Assembly (NCBI GenBank): GCA_963713815.1
Contig: CAVQNH010000006.1
Location: forward strand, 62,001-126,000
Direction of reading: 5' to 3'
DNA length: 64,000 nucleotides
DNA from: RYN-230 sp963713815
Lineage (GTDB): Bacteria > Actinomycetota > Actinomycetes > Streptosporangiales > Streptosporangiaceae
Shown here: positions 50,632-61,759 of the stretch, piece after piece
Layout of the letters: each line of letters begins with the position of its first letter
Position numbering within the stretch: position 1 is the first letter of the stretch
Position numbers and translations under genes: made by a program
The notes under the pieces: model-generated
What the model was told of the DNA's origin: nothing
The model's input: only the letters and a program-made list of their open reading frames with translations
Databases searched by the model: none

Positions 50632-52125
50632 ATGGCCAGCGAACCCCCGGCCCACGCCCGGCCTGGGTCCGCGGCATCCCCCGCCCGGCCCGGACGGCCT
50701 CCGCGCCCCTTCCGTCCTGGCCGGCCCTCCGGGCCTGACCGTTCTGGCCGCCCGCCCCGGCCACCCCGGCCCGGCCGGGTCCGCGTCCCGCCCCCGCTGA
50801 TCAGCTACCGGCTTCCTTCCGGCCGCGGCGCCACCGAGCAGCCGAACGCCTCCGGCGACGGCGAGGCCGCGCTCACCCCCCGCTTCTGGGCCATGGTCGC
50901 CCTCACCGGCGTGGCCGCCGGGCTGTTCGGGGACCTGATGATGCTGATCCTGTTCACCGTCCAGCACCTGGCGTTCGGGTACCACCGTGGGACCCTGGAA
51001 TCGGGGGTCGCGCACGCGTCCGATCCCCGCCGCCTGATCGTGCTGCTGAGCGCCGGGGCGTTCGGGGGCATCTCCTGGTTCCTGCTGCGCCGGTACACCC
51101 GGGGCGAGAAGTCGGAACTCGACGACGTGGTGTGGGGCGACGGCGCCAGGCTGTCCTTCCGCCGGTCGCTCGGCACGTCGGTCATCTCCGAGATCGTCAT
51201 CGGCATGGGCGCCTCGATCGGCCGGGAGGCCGCGCCCAAGCTCATGGGCGGGGCCTCCGCGGGCATCCTGGCCTCGTGGGCCCGGCTGACCCCGGCCCAG
51301 CGCCGGCTGCTGATGGCGTGCGGCGGGGGAGCGGGACTGGCGGCGGTGTACAACGTGCCGCTGGGCGGCGCCCTGTTCACCGCCGAGGTGATGATGGGCA
51401 GCATCAGCCTGCCGGTCGTCCTCCCCGCGCTGGCCTGCTCCGGGATCGCCACGGTGACCGGCTGGCTGTACCTGCCCAGCCGGGCCACCTACCTGGACGT
51501 GCCCGGCTACCACGCCACGGCGCCGCTGCTGGCCTGGGCGCTGCTGGCCGGGCCGGTGATCGGGGTGATCGCCTCCGGCTACATCCGGCTGATCGGCTGG
51601 GTGACCCATCACCAGGCCAGCGGCCGGCTGGCGCTGATCGCTCCGGTGGCGGCCTTCGGGGTGCTCGCCCTCATCGGGTTCGCCTACCCGCAGTTGTTCG
51701 GCAACGGGAAGGACATGGCGCACGACGCGTTCCTGGGATCGGGCGGGCTGGTCCTGCTGCTGGCCCTGTTCGCGCTCAAACCACTGGTCACCGCGCTGTG
51801 CCTGGGCAGCGGGGCGTCCGGCGGCCTGTTCACGCCCACGCTGAGCACCGGGGCGGTGCTCGGCGGCGCGGCCGGCATCGCGTGGAGCCTGGCCTGGCCG
51901 GGTTCCCCCGCAGGCGCGTACGCCCTGGTGGGGGCGGCGGCCATGCTGGGCGCGGCCATGCAGGCCCCGCTGGCCGGCCTGGCGCTGATCATGGAGCTGA
52001 CCCACGGCGGGTTCGGGATCATGATCCCGCTGATCCTGGCCACGGTCACCGCCACCGCGGTCGCCCGGCACATCGACGGGTACTCGATCTACTCCGCGCG
52101 GCTGCGGGCCCGGCCGCCGTCCTGA
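50632..52125 (+). CDS. ClC-family chloride channel/antiporter
   Basis: 497 residues including a 60-residue Pro/Arg-rich head with doubtful start. ClC features: VIGMGASIGREAAPKLMG (GREGP-like, with Ala replacing Gly), AACGGGAGLAAVYNVPLGGA is represented by CGGGAGLAAVYNVPLGGALF, the GSGASGGLFTPTLSTGAVLG selectivity loop (GxFxP) and MLGAAMQAPLAGLALIMEL. The first GSGIP motif is not conserved (GEKSELDDVVWG). No C-terminal CBS domains. Ten or more membrane helices. It exchanges chloride or a related anion. Confidence 0.88.
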   Translation: MASEPPAHARPGSAASPARPGRPPRPFRPGRPSGPDRSGRPPRPPRPGRVRVPPPLISYRLPSGRGATEQPNASGDGEAALTPRFWAMVALTGVAAGLFGDLMMLILFTVQHLAFGYHRGTLESGVAHASDPRRLIVLLSAGAFGGISWFLLRRYTRGEKSELDDVVWGDGARLSFRRSLGTSVISEIVIGMGASIGREAAPKLMGGASAGILASWARLTPAQRRLLMACGGGAGLAAVYNVPLGGALFTAEVMMGSISLPVVLPALACSGIATVTGWLYLPSRATYLDVPGYHATAPLLAWALLAGPVIGVIASGYIRLIGWVTHHQASGRLALIAPVAAFGVLALIGFAYPQLFGNGKDMAHDAFLGSGGLVLLLALFALKPLVTALCLGSGASGGLFTPTLSTGAVLGGAAGIAWSLAWPGSPAGAYALVGAAAMLGAAMQAPLAGLALIMELTHGGFGIMIPLILATVTATAVARHIDGYSIYSARLRARPPS

Positions 52126-52192
52126 CCGCGGCCTGGCGGCCTGGCGGCTGCGGCGGCCCGCGGAGCCGCCCGCTGGCCTGAGCCGCCGTGCG

Positions 52193-52976
52193 TCACGGGC
52201 CCGGGGGCGGCACCGGGGAGGGCGGGAGCAGGCCGGTCAGGATGCGGGTCATCGCCCGGTCGAACAGCGGCTCCGGCCCGGCGGAACCGCCGTCACCGGC
52301 CGGGCCGGCCGCCCCGTCCGGCCGGTCTGCCGCGCCCACCGGCTGGTCCGCCAGCGCGGCCGCCAGATGCGGATGCTGGCCCGCCGCCGTGATCTGCAGC
52401 AGGTAGCCCGCCAGCGAACCCTGCCACTGGGCGGTGTCCTGCCCGGCCCGCTGCTGCCCGATCTCGGTCTGCGCGAACAGCCGCACGACACCGGAGAACA
52501 GGCCGACGGTCTCCAGCTTGGCGGGCCCGGTCAGGTCGACCCGGGCCAGCGCGGCCAGGACGTGCTCGATGAACGCGACCGCGTTCGGCCCGGGCAGGTC
52601 GCCCGCCGCCGGCACGTCGAGCAGCCACGGGTGCCGGTGGTAGAGCCCCCGGGCCTGCCGGGCCAGGGCGAGCAGGTCCGCGGCCGCCTGCCCCGACGGC
52701 GCCGCGTAGGAGAACTCGCCGTAGACCTGGTCGGCCATGAGCTCCACCAGCTCGTCCCGGGTGGCCACGTAGCGGTACAGGGAGGCGGGGGCGGTCCCGA
52801 CCGCGGCCGCGGCCGACCGCATGGTCACCGCGCCGAGACCCCGGGCATCGGCCAGCCTGATGGCCGCCGCGGCGATCTCCGCCCGGCTGTGCTCGGGCGA
52901 CGGCCCGCGGGCCGAGCGCTCCGGCCGGGTCCAGATGCTCGGCGCCGCGCCCGCTGGACGGCAGCTCTTCCCTCAT
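52193..52976 (-). CDS. TetR-family transcriptional regulator (frame break near 52938)
   Basis: The N-terminus MREELPSSGRG starts at ATG 52976; the family-typical SIWTRPERSARGPSPEHSRA, EIAAAAIRLADARGLGAVTM and RSAAAAVGTAPASLYRYVAT then RDELVELMADQVYGEF follow in the next frame, which has no start codon of its own. One extra base around 52938 joins them. The rest (about 60-250) is the ligand domain (WLLDVPAAGDLPGPNAVAFI). About 260 residues. It faces away from the alpha/beta hydrolase gene and probably controls it. Confidence 0.82.
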
Positions 52977-52977
52977 T

Positions 52978-53024
52978 GCGAACACTGTACTCAGTAAGCT
53001 AGGCTTCTTCTATAGCGAACGCTG
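52978..53024. promoter_or_regulatory. Direct-repeat candidate operator between TetR and hydrolase genes
   Basis: GCGAACACTG (52978-52987) and GCGAACGCTG (53015-53024) differ at one base and are 37 bases apart in the AT-richer divergent spacer, which also contains TTGCGA and TAGGCT spaced like a promoter. They are the best visible candidates for TetR sites. Confidence 0.4.
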
Positions 53025-53145
53025 ATCGCAGTTATCCCGGATGGCGGGATCAGCCGGCCCTGACGGAGAGGCCGGCTCCCAGGGCGTATCCGCAGTGAGA
53101 CCCCGCCAGTCAGACCCCGCCAGCCAGACACCGCCAGGAGCAGAG

Positions 53146-54078
53146 ATGACCGGAGCACCCGAAGCTGGCTCGTGGGCCAGCACGTGGACCCCGACCCAGT
53201 ACGCCCGCAACGGCGCCGTGGAGATCGCCTACGACCGGCTGGCCGGCTCGGAGGGTGAGCCGCTGCTGCTCGTCATGGGCCTGGCCGTGTCCCGGTTCTG
53301 GTGGCCCGCCGGGCTGGCCCAGGCGTTCGCCGGCCAGGGGTTCGCGGTCGCCCGCTACGACCAGCGGGACGCGGGGGAGTCCACCCGGATGCCGGACACC
53401 GGCGGCAGCAACCCGTTCGCCGCGCTGGCCCGCAAGCGGGGCGCGTACTCCTCCGAGGACATGACCGACGACGCGATCGCCGTGCTGGACGCGCTCGGCT
53501 GGGAGCGGGCGCACATCTTCGGCGGCTCACTGGGCGGGATCATCGCCCAGCGCATCGCGCTCCGCCATCCAGACCGGGTGCTCAGCGTCACGTCGGCCAT
53601 GGCCATGCCCAGCGACGCGGTCGGCATCAAGGGCGGCCGCTACGTGCGCTTCGGCACGCTGGCCCGGCTGGCCCGGGCCAAGGTCCCCGAAGGCCGGGAC
53701 GGCGACATCCAGCTCTCGCTCATGCTGGCCCGCGAAGTGGCCTCCCCGGCCTACCCGTTCGACGAGGACGCCGCGCGGGAGTGGATCGAGCGCGAAGCCG
53801 ACAGCGGCCCCCGGGACACCAAGGCACAGAGCCGTCAGGTCGGCGCCCCCTGGCACGGCCCGAAGCTGCGCGACCTGCACAAGCCCGTCCTCGTCCTGCA
53901 CGGTGACCAGGACCCCATCCTGCGGGTCAGCGCGGCCAGGGCCACCGCGAAAGCCATCGACGGCGCCCGCCTGGTGATCCTCCCGGGCGTCGGCCACGAC
54001 CTTCCCGCGCCGCTGTGGCCCCAGATCGCCCGCGAGGTCCGCCAGCTCGCCGACCGGGCCTCCGCCCCGGCAGCCTGA
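53146..54078 (+). CDS. Alpha/beta hydrolase
   Basis: 310 residues from ATG 53146 with a GGAG ribosome site; an extension to 53041 is unlikely. Fold markers: LLLVMGLAVSRFWWPAGLAQ, VARYDQRDAGESTRM, nucleophile Ser in HIFGGSLGGIIAQRIALRHP, acid in VLVLHGDQDPILRV and His in LPGVGHDLPAPLWPQI. It resembles aclacinomycin methylesterase-type hydrolases (RDAGESTR). Small-molecule ester hydrolysis is likely; substrate unknown. Divergent from the TetR gene. Confidence 0.9.
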   Translation: MTGAPEAGSWASTWTPTQYARNGAVEIAYDRLAGSEGEPLLLVMGLAVSRFWWPAGLAQAFAGQGFAVARYDQRDAGESTRMPDTGGSNPFAALARKRGAYSSEDMTDDAIAVLDALGWERAHIFGGSLGGIIAQRIALRHPDRVLSVTSAMAMPSDAVGIKGGRYVRFGTLARLARAKVPEGRDGDIQLSLMLAREVASPAYPFDEDAAREWIEREADSGPRDTKAQSRQVGAPWHGPKLRDLHKPVLVLHGDQDPILRVSAARATAKAIDGARLVILPGVGHDLPAPLWPQIAREVRQLADRASAPAA

Positions 54079-54138
54079 AATTTCCCCTAACGGTTCTACC
54101 GGCCTGAGCTGGCCACCCGAGGACCTGGTATCCCGTGG

Positions 54139-54188
54139 CCGGTGCGCGCCTAGAGTGTCTGACCGGTGCGCGCGCCTAGAGTGTCTGA
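54139..54188. repeat. 24/26-base tandem repeat upstream of the MmcQ-like gene
   Basis: CCGGTGCGCGCCTAGAGTGTCTGA at 54139-54162 is followed directly by the same unit with an extra CG (54163-54188) and a fragment of a third copy (CGGTACGCACGCC). TAGAGT inside each could mimic a -10 element. It lies 40 bases before the next start codon. Confidence 0.65.
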
Positions 54189-54228
54189 TCGGTACGCACG
54201 CCGACGGCGCGATCCGGGAGGGACCTCG

Positions 54229-54579
54229 ATGGCCGACGCCGATGATGTCCGCCGCCTCGCGCTGGCCCTGCCCGGCGTGGAGGAGATCCCGAGCGACGGG
54301 TTCGACTTCCGGGTCGGCGGCCAGGGGTTCATCTGGTCCTACCCGGAACGCCGCCCGGGCCAGCGGCGGACCATCCGGACCGACATCGCGGTGCTGTTCG
54401 TCGGGGACGAGGCGGAGAAGCAGGCCCTGCTGCTCGGAGAGCCCGGCGTGTTCTTCACCGCACCCGGCTACGAGGGCCGGCCGCTGGTCATGCTGCGGCT
54501 GGCGGAAGTGGACGCCGGGCGCCTGGAGGAACTGGTGACCGACGCGTGGCAGATGCGCGCGCCGGACACCGTGGACTGA
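54229..54579 (+). CDS. MmcQ/YjbR-family protein
   Basis: 116 residues from ATG 54229 with GGGAGGG upstream. Family features: DDVRRLALALPGVEEIPSDG, FDFRVGGQGFIWSYPER, then LLLGEPGVFFTAPGYEGRPL and the C-terminal helix LEELVTDAWQMRAP. The fold is a CyaY-like DNA-binding-type module; function is not established. A monocistronic gene by spacing. Confidence 0.85.
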   Translation: MADADDVRRLALALPGVEEIPSDGFDFRVGGQGFIWSYPERRPGQRRTIRTDIAVLFVGDEAEKQALLLGEPGVFFTAPGYEGRPLVMLRLAEVDAGRLEELVTDAWQMRAPDTVD

Positions 54580-54654
54580 GCTCATCAGCCCCGGCCTCCC
54601 CGCGCCCTGGGGGGCGCCCGGCTGGGCGGGAGGAGCCCGCATAAGCTGAATCTC

Positions 54655-55415
54655 GTGCCGTGCAGCTTCGATGCCGTCCGTACGGAGCGCCTCCTCATGC
54701 GGCGCTGGCGTGAGGACGACCGCGAGCCGTTCGCGGCCATGAACGCCGACCCCGAGGTGATGCGGTACTTCCCGGCTCCCCTCGACCGGGCGGCCAGCGA
54801 CGCCCTGGTGGACCGGATCGAGGACCTCTTCGGGCGGCAGGGTTTCGGGCTATGGGCGCTCGAGGTCGCCGGGCCAGAACCCGGCCACGCAGAACTCGCC
54901 GGCCCGGATCCCGCCAGCACGGATCCCGCCGGCCCGGAACCCGCCAGCACGGAACCCGCCAGCCCGATCCCGGCAGCCCGGATCCCGCCAGCACGGAACC
55001 CGCCAGCACGGAACTCGCCGGCCCGGAACTCGCCAGCACGGGGGAGTTCATCGGGTTCACCGGCCTGAACCCGATGCCGCCCGGCGTGCCCGGGGCGGGC
55101 GGCCTGGAGGTGGGCTGGCGGCTGGCCCGGCACGCCTGGCACCACGGCTACGCCACCGAGGCCGCCATGGCCGCGGCCGGCGTGGCCTTCGAGGGAGCGG
55201 GCGTGGCGGAGATCTGGTCCATGACGGCCGCCGCGAACGTGCCGTCACAGGCGGTGATGCGGCGGCTGGGGATGACCCTGCACACCCGCTTCGACCACCC
55301 GGCGATCGAGGCCGGGCATCCCCTCCGCCCGCACGTCGCCTACCGCCTCGCACGGTCCAGCCAGTCTGGCTGGCGGTCCGCGCCGCGGCACGGGTCGCCC
55401 ACCGATCCCGGGTAG
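54655..55415 (+). CDS. GNAT acetyltransferase with pentapeptide linker (frame break in repeat)
   Basis: RimJ/RimL-type acetyltransferase. The N-terminal part TERLLMRRWREDDREPFAAM then NADPEVMRYFPAPLDRAASD is followed by WALEV, then a run of A(S/G)(T/P)(D/E)(P/L) pentapeptides, and the rest resumes in another frame as GEFIGFTGLNPMPPGVPGAG, LEVGWRLARHAWHHGYATEA and NVPSQAVMRRLGMTLHTRFD. The break is exactly a 14-base unit in a 15-base minisatellite (see next entry). Homologues have a tight beta turn here, so the linker is an insertion. Start GTG 54655. Confidence 0.82.
54868..55046. repeat. Minisatellite of twelve 15-base units inside the GNAT gene
   Basis: Units of the type GCCAGCACGGAACCC alternate with GCCGGCCCGGATCCC from 54868 to 55046. 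Unit 7 (54958-54971) has 14 bases because CCCGGATCCC is CCCGATCCC. Restoring that G gives one continuous frame with pentapeptides such as ASTEP, AGPEP and GSPDP. Seen directly in the sequence. Confidence 0.9.
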
Positions 55416-55467
55416 GGACTTCAGTGCCGTCCCGGCACATACCGTCCGAAAACCAGGAGATATCGCG

Positions 55468-58009
<2,542 letters not shown>

Positions 58010-58043
58010 GCCACGACCAGAGGCACGCAACGAAAGGCATGAC

Positions 58044-58451
58044 ATGCAGCCTGAGAGTTCCAAGCACAGCCCGCGACTCGACGACGGAATGGAAGAGGAA
58101 GACCAGACCATCCTCCGGTCGGGCCAGCCGCCGCGCACCGAGGAGTGGCGTGAGCCCGAGCCGTTCGACCCGGGACACCTGGAAACGGAGCTGCCCGAGG
58201 AGGAAGAGCCCGCTGCCCCGCGGGGGATGACCCCGGCCGACGTGGAGCGGCGGTCCGACATCGCCCGCTTGCTGCCCCCGCACAAGTTCCCCGCGAACCG
58301 CGAGACACTGCTGCCGTTCCTGCAGCATGAGGGCGCACCGGATGACGTCGTCGACGCGATCGCCAGCCTGCCCGCCCGGCAGAAGTTCGCCACGATCGGC
58401 GAGCTCGTCCGGGCCCTCGGCATTCCGTACGAGGAGGACCGGCCTACCTGA
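58044..58451 (+). CDS. DUF2795 domain protein
   Basis: 135 residues. An acidic disordered first half (MEEEDQTILRSGQPP, LETELPEEEEPAAPRGMTPA) precedes the C-terminal DUF2795 module (LLPPHKFPANRETLLPFLQH, GAPDDVVDAIASLPARQKFA, TIGELVRALG). DUF2795 is a small helical domain of unknown role common in actinobacteria. It is 34 bases downstream of the Clp ATPase gene on the same strand and may be an adaptor or substrate (inference). Its end overlaps the acylphosphatase gene tail to tail by eight bases. Confidence 0.85.
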   Translation: MQPESSKHSPRLDDGMEEEDQTILRSGQPPRTEEWREPEPFDPGHLETELPEEEEPAAPRGMTPADVERRSDIARLLPPHKFPANRETLLPFLQHEGAPDDVVDAIASLPARQKFATIGELVRALGIPYEEDRPT

Positions 58452-58710
58452 TCACGAAGTCGCCGAGCCCCTCGGGCCGCTCCTCGCGCACCGCGACGCC
58501 GGTGACGGTCGCCGCGCCGGGCCCGCGGTGCGCCCAGTCCACCAGGCGGTGCACCTCGTCGGGCGGTCCTTCCAGCACGGCCTCGACCCGGCCGTCGGGC
58601 AGGTTGCGCACCCAGCCGGTCACCCCGTGCTGGCGCGCCAGCCGGCGGTACGAATCACGGAAATACACGCCCTGGACCTGACCAGAAATCAGCACATGAT
58701 TGCGGATCAC
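58444..58710 (-). CDS. acyP: Acylphosphatase
   Basis: 88 residues, the usual length. Catalytic R18 in SGQVQGVYFRDSYRRLA and N36 in TGWVRNLPDGRVEAVLEG are in the canonical places. It hydrolyses the carboxyl-phosphate bond of acyl phosphates. The C-terminal ERPEGLGDFVIR matches the family's last strand. Convergent, overlapping the DUF2795 gene end by eight bases. Confidence 0.95.
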   Translation of the reverse strand: MIRNHVLISGQVQGVYFRDSYRRLARQHGVTGWVRNLPDGRVEAVLEGPPDEVHRLVDWAHRGPGAATVTGVAVREERPEGLGDFVIR

Positions 58711-58793
58711 GGGCTCACGTTAACCAGTGGCCCATGGTCCCGGGTAACCGGCACGGATCCCAGGTGGCCCGGAACGCGTGACAGCATGAGCGG

Positions 58794-60120
58794 GTGACGG
58801 AGTCCGGCGCGGAACTGTACCTGCGGCTGGCCGGGGAGCGGGCCCTGCTTGACCCGCGGGGCGACCAGGACCCGTCGGAGCACGCAGCCCTGGACGCCGC
58901 TGCCCACGCGCTGGTCGCCGTCGGGGCGATGACGGCCGGAGCGGCCCAGGCCATCGTGGATGACTACGACCTGGCCTGCGCGTACCGGACCGGTGAGCAG
59001 CATCGTCACCACCGGGCGCTGCGGCGCGCGGCGCGCCAGGCGGCGACCCCGGTTCCCGGGCTGCCCGCCCTGCGGGCGGTGCCGTGCCACCGCCTGATCG
59101 AGCAGCCCTGGGGCCAGCTGATCCTCCGGTACGTGGTGCTCAGCGACGAGGCGACCGTCCTGCACGTGACCATGCGCCCGGTGCTGCCGCCGGAGGGCCA
59201 GTCCCGGCCGGCGGCCTACCGGGGCAGGCTGGCCAGCCGCGGCCCCCATCCCGCGGAGTGCGGGCGGTCACCGCATCGGCCCGGGACTGCCGGGGCGGCT
59301 GACCGTGGCCGACGACCGGGGCACGACGTCAACCGGCAGCTTCTCGGGCGGCGGCAGCGACACCGAATGGCATGGCGAGTTTCAGGCCCGGCCGCCGCTC
59401 GCCCCCGAGACGGCCTGGATCGACGTGTACGGCGAGCGGATCGAGCTCCCCGGCTCCTCGGCCGGGCGCGCCGAGGTGCGCGTCGAACCGTGCCCGGACC
59501 GGGACCCGGCCCGCGGCTACCTGCGCCTCAGGCTGGCCACGCTGGCGGAGTACCAGTCCGCCGACGCGATGGAGACGGCCATCGAGGCGCTCGTCGCGGC
59601 CGGGACGCTGCCTCCCGCGGACCCGGCCATCGCCGAGGTGCGCGCCGTGGCGGACCGCCTGTTCGCCGGCCGCGGCGCGACCCCGGGTTCCGCTGCGGCG
59701 CTCCCGGAGCCGTGGCGGTCCATGCTTCCCCGGCGCGGCCAGGGCGGCGGACCCCAGGGCCAGGTGGTGGTCGGCGCGACGACACCGCCGTTTGGCGGGA
59801 TCACGGTGGCGATCCTGGCCGTCCACTCAGCCGACGAGTCGTTCACCGCCGACGTGGAGGTGGTCCCCGGCCTCATGCACTGGCACCAGAGCGGCGAAGC
59901 GGTCGACACGCCGCTGCTGACCTGGTGGGCCGCGGATGACCGCGGCCATCACTATCTCGGGCAGCAGGCCCAGTGGCATTTCAGCCCGGACCGCGCCGGC
60001 GGGCAGATCGAGTTCTGGCCCGCGCTCGACCCGGCCGCCCGGATCCTGGACATCAGGCCGGCCACGATGGCCGAGCGGGCCGTCATCCGGGTGCCGCTGG
60101 AATGGGACGAGGAGGAATGA
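58794..60120 (+). CDS. Hypothetical protein (one frame break near 59240)
   Basis: Begins at GTG 58794: LYLRLAGERALLDPRGDQDP, AAHALVAVGAMTAGAAQAIV, DDYDLACAYRTGEQHRHH, then PWGQLILRYVVLSDEATVLH. After a frame change at about 59225-59250 (near a C run) it continues HRIGPGLPGRLTVADDRGT, GSFSGGGSDTEWHGEFQARP, LAPETAWIDVYGERIEL and a long acidic C-terminus. About 442 residues joined. Beta-rich, soluble; no family recognised. Its stop overlaps the next start (ATGA), so the two act together. Confidence 0.72.
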
Positions 60121-60944
60121 GCGTGCCGTGGTGGCGGGGGATCCCGCCGGCTGTCGCCCGGGTGTCGTGCGACGGCCGCGAGCACCAGCTGCGCTGGGCG
60201 GCAGGGGAGTTGCTGGCTCCCGGCCACCCCGACCTGGAGGGCGAGCAGATCCTCGGCGCCCTGGCCGGTCAGCGCGGTGCCTGCCTCGAGGCTCTCGACG
60301 CCTGGGCCGGGCACGCCGATGATCTGCGCGTCCTGGTCGTGGCCAGCCGCGGGGCCGCCGATCCAGTGCGGGTCAGGCCGCAGGACGCGGCACACGTCGC
60401 GCCCTCGGTGATGGGCCGGGGCCAGGCCGTCATGGCCCGCCGCCGCGCCGCGGTGACCGCGATGATGATCGGGGGAGGGTTGCGGGAACGCGGCGACACG
60501 CTGGCCACGCTGCTCAGCCTGGGCGGGCCCATGCAGGCCCGGCTGACGGCCACGGTCGCGGCGGCCTGGCGGGAGCGGCTGCGCGACGGGGCTGCGCCCG
60601 CGGACGCCGCAGCCGCGCAGGCGGCCCGGCCCGCGCTGCACGCGGCCCTGTACGGCCGGGTCGTGGCCACCCTGCGCGGCTGGACCGGGCAGCCGGACCT
60701 GAACGTCACGCTGACCATGATCGGGGAAGCGGCTCCGCCGGCCCTGGCCCGTGACGGGGACGGGGTCGCGGCCGAGCTGCCGTTCGGCTGGATCAGCGAC
60801 GTGTGGGCCCGCGGCCTGGGCACCTGCTGGGACCGGTTCTGCCTGGCCGCCCGGCCGGCCGGGGCCGGGTGGGAGGTCTCGGCGGTTGGCCCCGAGCTGG
60901 GGGCACCTGAGCCCATCATGCTCAGCGGGCCCGCAGCCGGCTGA
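60117..60944 (+). CDS. Hypothetical protein, coupled to the preceding gene
   Basis: 275 residues from ATG 60117 with GAGGAGGA inside the end of the previous gene. Trp-rich start MSVPWWRGIPPAVARVSCDG, helical middle (LEGEQILGALAGQRGACLEA, MARRRAAVTAMMIGGGLRER, ALHAALYGRVVATLRGWTG) and a final beta segment (FGWISDVWARGLGTCWDRFC). No signal peptide or membrane helix is evident. No family recognised. Confidence 0.72.
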   Translation: MSVPWWRGIPPAVARVSCDGREHQLRWAAGELLAPGHPDLEGEQILGALAGQRGACLEALDAWAGHADDLRVLVVASRGAADPVRVRPQDAAHVAPSVMGRGQAVMARRRAAVTAMMIGGGLRERGDTLATLLSLGGPMQARLTATVAAAWRERLRDGAAPADAAAAQAARPALHAALYGRVVATLRGWTGQPDLNVTLTMIGEAAPPALARDGDGVAAELPFGWISDVWARGLGTCWDRFCLAARPAGAGWEVSAVGPELGAPEPIMLSGPAAG

Positions 60945-61036
60945 CGCCGCTGCTGGCCTGGCCCGCCCGGTCACGATCGGCGGCCGGCCGGCTGGCCGCT
61001 GCTGCTGGCCTGGACGCGCGGTCCCGGGCCGGCCGG

Positions 61037-61534
61037 TCAGGGCCGCCGCGCCCGGCGGGCGTGCTTGCGGGCGCACCGCGCGCAGGCCGGCATGGTGCCC
61101 GCCACCGCCACCGCCGGAATGCCCAGTAACCAGTGACGGCGGTGATAGCGGCACGGCTCGCCGGGGGCCGGCCGCGGATCGGCCGGGCCGGCGCAGGATG
61201 GCCCGGCCAGCGGGTCCAGGTGCACCCACTGCGGCGGTGCGGCGTCGGCCGCCCACCGCAACGGGTGACTGGCGGCCGCGCAGACCACGCCGGTGAGTTC
61301 GGGCACCACGGCCAGGCCCGGGGGAAAGCCCGGCGGGGCGGGCCGGGCGGCCCCGGCGGCCGCACGATAGTCGCGGTCCGACACCAGCGCTGAGGCCACG
61401 GCCAGTTCCCAGCGGGCCAGGTGGGTGCCGTCGCAGGGGCAGTACTCCCCCCGGGGGGCCTGGCAGGCGCCGCACGGCATGCTGCGCACCGCCTCGGCCA
61501 GGTCGGCGGGCATCGCGGCGCTCATCGCGGTCAT
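61037..61534 (-). CDS. Cys-rich hypothetical protein (putative zinc-binding)
   Basis: 165 residues. The N-terminus MPCGACQAPRGEYCPCDGTH is a compact Cys cluster like the short zinc-finger-like elements (CPxCxAxPGxxC) of many actinobacterial small proteins. The C-terminus has another Cys pair (PACARCARKHARRARRP) in a basic tail. Between them lies HPLRWAADAAPPQWVHLDPL. Nucleic-acid binding is conceivable. No family recognised, and it stands alone. Confidence 0.6.
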   Translation of the reverse strand: MTAMSAAMPADLAEAVRSMPCGACQAPRGEYCPCDGTHLARWELAVASALVSDRDYRAAAGAARPAPPGFPPGLAVVPELTGVVCAAASHPLRWAADAAPPQWVHLDPLAGPSCAGPADPRPAPGEPCRYHRRHWLLGIPAVAVAGTMPACARCARKHARRARRP

Positions 61535-61640
61535 AACCCCCCCAAGCCGCTATCCTGCGCCTACCCATCGTAACTGCGCGCGGGCTGGAGGTCACGCTGT
61601 GCACATATGCCAGCGTGTAGTGGCCGGCCGAAAGGTATAG

Positions 61641-61714
61641 CGGTCAGCCGTATTGCGTGGGGGTCAGCCGTAATGGGGAACTGGCGGCCGGATGTGTAGC
61701 GGGCGGCCGTAATG
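61641..61714. repeat. Degenerate GGTCAGCCGTAATG repeats
   Basis: GGTCAGCCGTATTG, GGTCAGCCGTAATG and GGCGGCCGTAATG occur at about 61642, 61662 and 61702 in the gap between the Cys-rich gene and the metallo-beta-lactamase gene. Spacing is irregular (20 and 40 bases). Nothing else is seen in this gap. Confidence 0.45.
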
Positions 61715-61759
61715 GCTGCCGGGCCGCCGGAACGGCCGGCGGCCTGCCGTCACGAGCGG

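Noticed and set aside
53095..53145. CAGACCCCGCCAG near-repeats before the hydrolase gene
   Set aside because: Three imperfect copies just upstream of the start look like local slippage; no further structure supports a function.
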